DNA from: Spongilla lacustris
Taxonomy: Eukaryota; Porifera; Demospongiae; Spongillida; Spongillidae
DNA: 64,000 nt
Direction of reading: 5' to 3'
NCBI GenBank assembly: GCA_949361645.1
Contig: OX442423.1
Coordinates: forward strand, 8,340,624-8,404,623
Translations under genes and position numbers: made by a program
Shown here: positions 61,683 through 64,000 of the stretch, piece by piece
Layout of the letters: each line of letters begins with the position of its first letter
Numbering within the stretch: position 1 is the first letter of the stretch
The notes under the pieces: generated by a model
Told to the model about the DNA's origin: nothing
The model's database searches: none
What the model saw: the letters and a program-made list of their open reading frames with translations, nothing else

Positions 61683-61865
61683 CAACATCTAAAATCATTC
61701 TCTCTGAGAAAGTTAGTGATATATAGGATTTGAAGGCAATAGTGGTGTAAAAAGGAAGGGCCTATATTTAGCACTTTTGTAGCTAAACTGTCAGATATTT
61801 GGAATATTGCGTCTATCGTATCTGCAATCACAAGTTTACACCACCATTTCTCGTTTAATGTTTTT
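61683..61865. mobile_element. Decayed relative of the 603-900 hairpin MITE
   Basis: GAGAAAGTTAGTGATATATA, GGATTTGAAGGCAATAGTGG and CCTATATTTAGCAC match the left arm of 603-739 with gaps; ACACCACCATTTC matches the right arm. The second arm is largely deleted. Confidence 0.7.
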
Positions 61866-62202
61866 AGCATGGCTGCACGTAAACAGATATGAAAGTGAAA
61901 TGCGCTTCCAAAATGATTTGATTGTGTTATGAAGAAAAAAAAACCCCTCCAAACAGTATTTCTATAACTTTATCATCTCGTATAGAACTTCGTTTGTGCC
62001 GCACAAAATGAACAACTGTACCGCTGTCGGAGGCATGGCTGTCCCCCTGGAAAAAGTGTCCCCCCGGACATTCATGCCTAGGCACGACTGTCCCCCCGGA
62101 CACTGGTGCCTAGGAATGAATGTCCCCTCTAGGCATTATTGTCCCCCCATGCCGGACATTTTTTCCTAGGCACAGCTGTCCCCCCCCCCCCCCCCCCCCT
62201 CT

Positions 62203-62392
62203 AGTTGGCCCATAGCCCGACCTTCGCGTATTGGGTATCTAGCCTATACCTGGATTTGTACACATCTGATAGCGTATGTGGGCTATACTATTATCACATA
62301 CAGCCCACATGCGCTATTAGATGCATGGGTACAAATCCAGGTATACCCGACATTCCAATACGCGAAGGTACGGTCGGGCTACGCCCAACTAG
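62203..62392. repeat. Hairpin inside the transposon
   Basis: AGTTGGCCCATAGCCCGACC at the left is mirrored by GGTCGGGCTACGCCCAACT at the right. Inner arms (TTCGCGTATTGGGTAT, CCTGGATTTGTAC, TATGTGGGCT) also pair. About 190 bp in all. Confidence 0.8.
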
Positions 62393-62993
62393 CCCCCCTC
62401 CACGTTTTCTCGTTTATCATAAACGTTCAACCAAACACTTAGCCTTCCAATCCTCGTAACTGCTCTGCCTCATGCGTGTATAAACTAATGTTCGCACGCG
62501 TCCGTGGAGGTTTCCTTTTAGAACAGCGAGTGTTTCTGGCCATGGACGACGAAATCGTTTTGAACTCAGTTCTTGTTAAAAGGAAGGTATCCAGGCCAGT
62601 TGGATGTTCAAAATATCAGAAACGTTCTTTTAGACGAAAGCGCGTGGAAATTACAAAGTTGACAATGGCGCTCTTTATTTACAAATTGTTCCAAGATATG
62701 AGTGGCGATCAACAGTGATCAAATCGAAAGAAGAGCAGGAAAGAATAATGATAGCTTGCCACGCTTCACCACAAGGAAAATCGTCAGGCCTGGCGCGTAT
62801 CCAGAATTTCAAACCTATTAACATTGTACGTCAATCGAATACGAGCGGGGGAGGGGGGAGGGGGGGGGGGGGGGGGGATCATGCACTCTTGCGATAGGCC
62901 AAATAAGAGCGGAGAGGGGAGGGTAGGCCAAATTAATACAAGTGGGGGGAGGAGGGAAGGTTAGTATCAATTAAGTTTTGTAAATATTATTCT

Positions 62994-62996
<3 letters not shown>

Positions 62997-63034
<38 letters not shown>
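62997..63034. repeat. Poly-G tract, 38 bp
   Basis: Thirty-eight consecutive G inside the transposon; a shorter G-run lies at about 62853-62878. Strong G-quadruplex potential; exact length may be uncertain in the assembly. Confidence 0.9.
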
Positions 63035-63036
<2 letters not shown>

Positions 63037-64000
63037 TCAGGTAACACGGAAACCTCTATGGATATGCTCCTGATCGTTGTATAGATATATGCATGCGACC
63101 ACCATGTATAGAAGCATGACTGTAACTTTGATATTGGGTGTTCACTTACTTCCAGCAAAGAAAAATCGTACAAAGTTCAAGAGTCAGTTGGCAAAGGTGT
63201 TTACAAGGCAAATGGCTCTGCACTGCATGCAGCAAATATCTGTCTGACACATGAAGCATGTTTTTTTTTTTTGTGATATCATGGTACCAATCATTATTTT
63301 ATGACCTCACGCGGATACTTGCATGCACACGAATTTTCATATATACGATTTACATTTGTAAACATTTACACAAGAATGCCTTTCCTTGAAATGAGAGCCT
63401 TTAGTAATAAATAATTAGCTGCTCTGCACACAACCGAGCGGGCACGCAGACGCATGTAAATGTATTAAGATATATCATGGCATGCATGACGTTTGCTAAT
63501 ACATGCACGTATAAAACGACTAACGCATGTATATCGATCCGATTTGGTTGTATTATACTTACGCTTGTACATTCCAGGCCTGTATTTAAAGTGTAGGACA
63601 TTCTATCCTAGGCACCAGTGTCCCCCCATGGGGGGACACTGGTGCCTAGGGTAGGACAATTATGCCTAGGCATAAATGTCCCCTGCGGACATATATGCCT
63701 AGGCATAATTGTCCGGGGGACAATGGTGCCTAGGAACGAGTGTCCGGGGGACAGCGGTGCCTAGGCATGAATGTCCGGGGGGACATTTTGCGGGGGGGAC
63801 AACCATGCCTACGACACCGCATTGCTGCCTGAACGGGAGTTTCTGATTACCATTTTCGTCTATTGTGGAGTGTCTTTGCTCTCCCTTATCGTAGTCACAA
63901 CAAGCGTCGTCTACAACGTATTAGTGTGCTGCAAAGGAAGTAGCATTTTTGTGGAGCGATTCGACGGCCTGTTCTTACTGATAAGCATTACAGTCGGTGC

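Larger units (their letters stand above)
62025..63816. mobile_element. DNA transposon, 1792 bp, 4-bp TSD CCGC, tandem subterminal repeats
   Basis: Left end TGTCGGAGGCATGGCTGTCC and right end complementary to TGTCGTAGGCATGGTTGTCC; both are flanked by CCGC (62021-62024 and 63817-63820). Inside each end is an array of palindromic units with GTCCCCCCGGACA and TGCCTAGGCA (62035-62185 and 63600-63795) in opposite orientation. The interior holds a hairpin (62203-62392), poly-C and poly-G runs and a basic ORF (62476-62718) I do not recognise. No transposase. TGT ends and 4-bp duplications recall Ginger-type elements, but that is a weak guess. Confidence 0.88.
62008..64000 (+). pseudogene. First exon of a multi-pass membrane protein, split by a transposon
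   Basis: An ATG at 62008 opens MNNCT. At 62025 a transposon begins, and after its right end and target duplication (63820) the same frame continues ALLPEREFLITIFVYCG, then a long membrane segment (SLLSLIVVTTSVVYNVLVCC), a loop with KGSSIFVERFDG and the start of a second segment (LFLLISITVG) at the window edge. The frame is open for all 180 bases after the element. An N-glycosylation site (NNCT) lies right after the start, as in many seven-TM receptors. GPCR-like is plausible but not proven. In this allele the gene is interrupted: read from 62008, the frame enters the element and meets TAG near 62168. Confidence 0.65.

Overview
This is a window of eukaryotic, almost certainly metazoan nuclear DNA. 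Genes are split into short exons with GT..AG introns. They encode Ig-like, fibronectin type III (FN3) and death domains, signal peptides, and single transmembrane (TM) segments. There is one nuclear tRNA, a fragment of 18S rRNA and many class II transposons. Compact introns, FN3/Ig receptors in clusters and the abundance of short TGCATGCA / ACATGT motifs would fit a demosponge, but the sequence alone does not prove that. I assembled all gene models by hand from splice sites and reading-frame phase. Almost every intron in the receptor genes is phase 1, and the exon lengths sum to whole codons, which is the main support for the models.

Layout. 1-434 (-): start of a membrane protein that runs off the left edge. 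600-6000: transposon territory, with a 130-bp-arm hairpin element, a dead Helitron/PIF1-like helicase with an inverted partial copy, a small MITE and a 1.7 kb hAT-like element. 6876-8985 (+): receptor 1 (Ig, FN3, a broken second module, TM, short tail). 9000-12500: minisatellites and intergenic DNA. 12526-14800 (+): receptor 2, complete, 337 aa (signal peptide, Ig, FN3, TM, tail). 15285-20310: a scrambled relic made from pieces of receptors 1 and 2, interrupted by 2.7 kb of degenerate C/A-rich satellite. 21823-24392 (+): receptor 3, Ig plus TM, with a death domain reached through an optional splice.

24945-47660: a triplicated module of about 7.5-10 kb. Each module carries two divergent copies of a small secreted-protein gene family (called B here), giving five intact copies and one truncated copy. 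hAT-type insertions within the modules can be dated against each other, because the paralogous modules keep the empty sites.

47889-49561: an hAT element with a perfect 8-bp target duplication; it carries a transposase remnant, a foldback element and a fragment of 18S rRNA. 49570-53250: a GC-rich unrecognised ORF, a tRNA-Ile and a retroelement relic. 54008-54756 (-): a small two-exon gene. 55846-59324 (-): receptor C, a complete nine-exon, 677-aa type I receptor whose cytoplasmic tail carries NPxY, SH3-ligand and tyrosine motifs. 61290-61610: a decayed copy of its first exon. 62008-64000 (+): the first exon of a multi-pass membrane protein, split just after its ATG by a 1.8 kb transposon flanked by a 4-bp target duplication.

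How it fits together. The N-terminal cysteine domain of receptor C matches the family B proteins with identical cysteine and tryptophan spacing. The window therefore holds one membrane receptor with signalling motifs next to a tandemly amplified set of secreted single-domain relatives, plus three further Ig-type receptor genes or relics, one with a death domain. I infer a recognition locus (immune or self/non-self) with amplified soluble forms. The architecture is seen in the sequence; the function is not proven.
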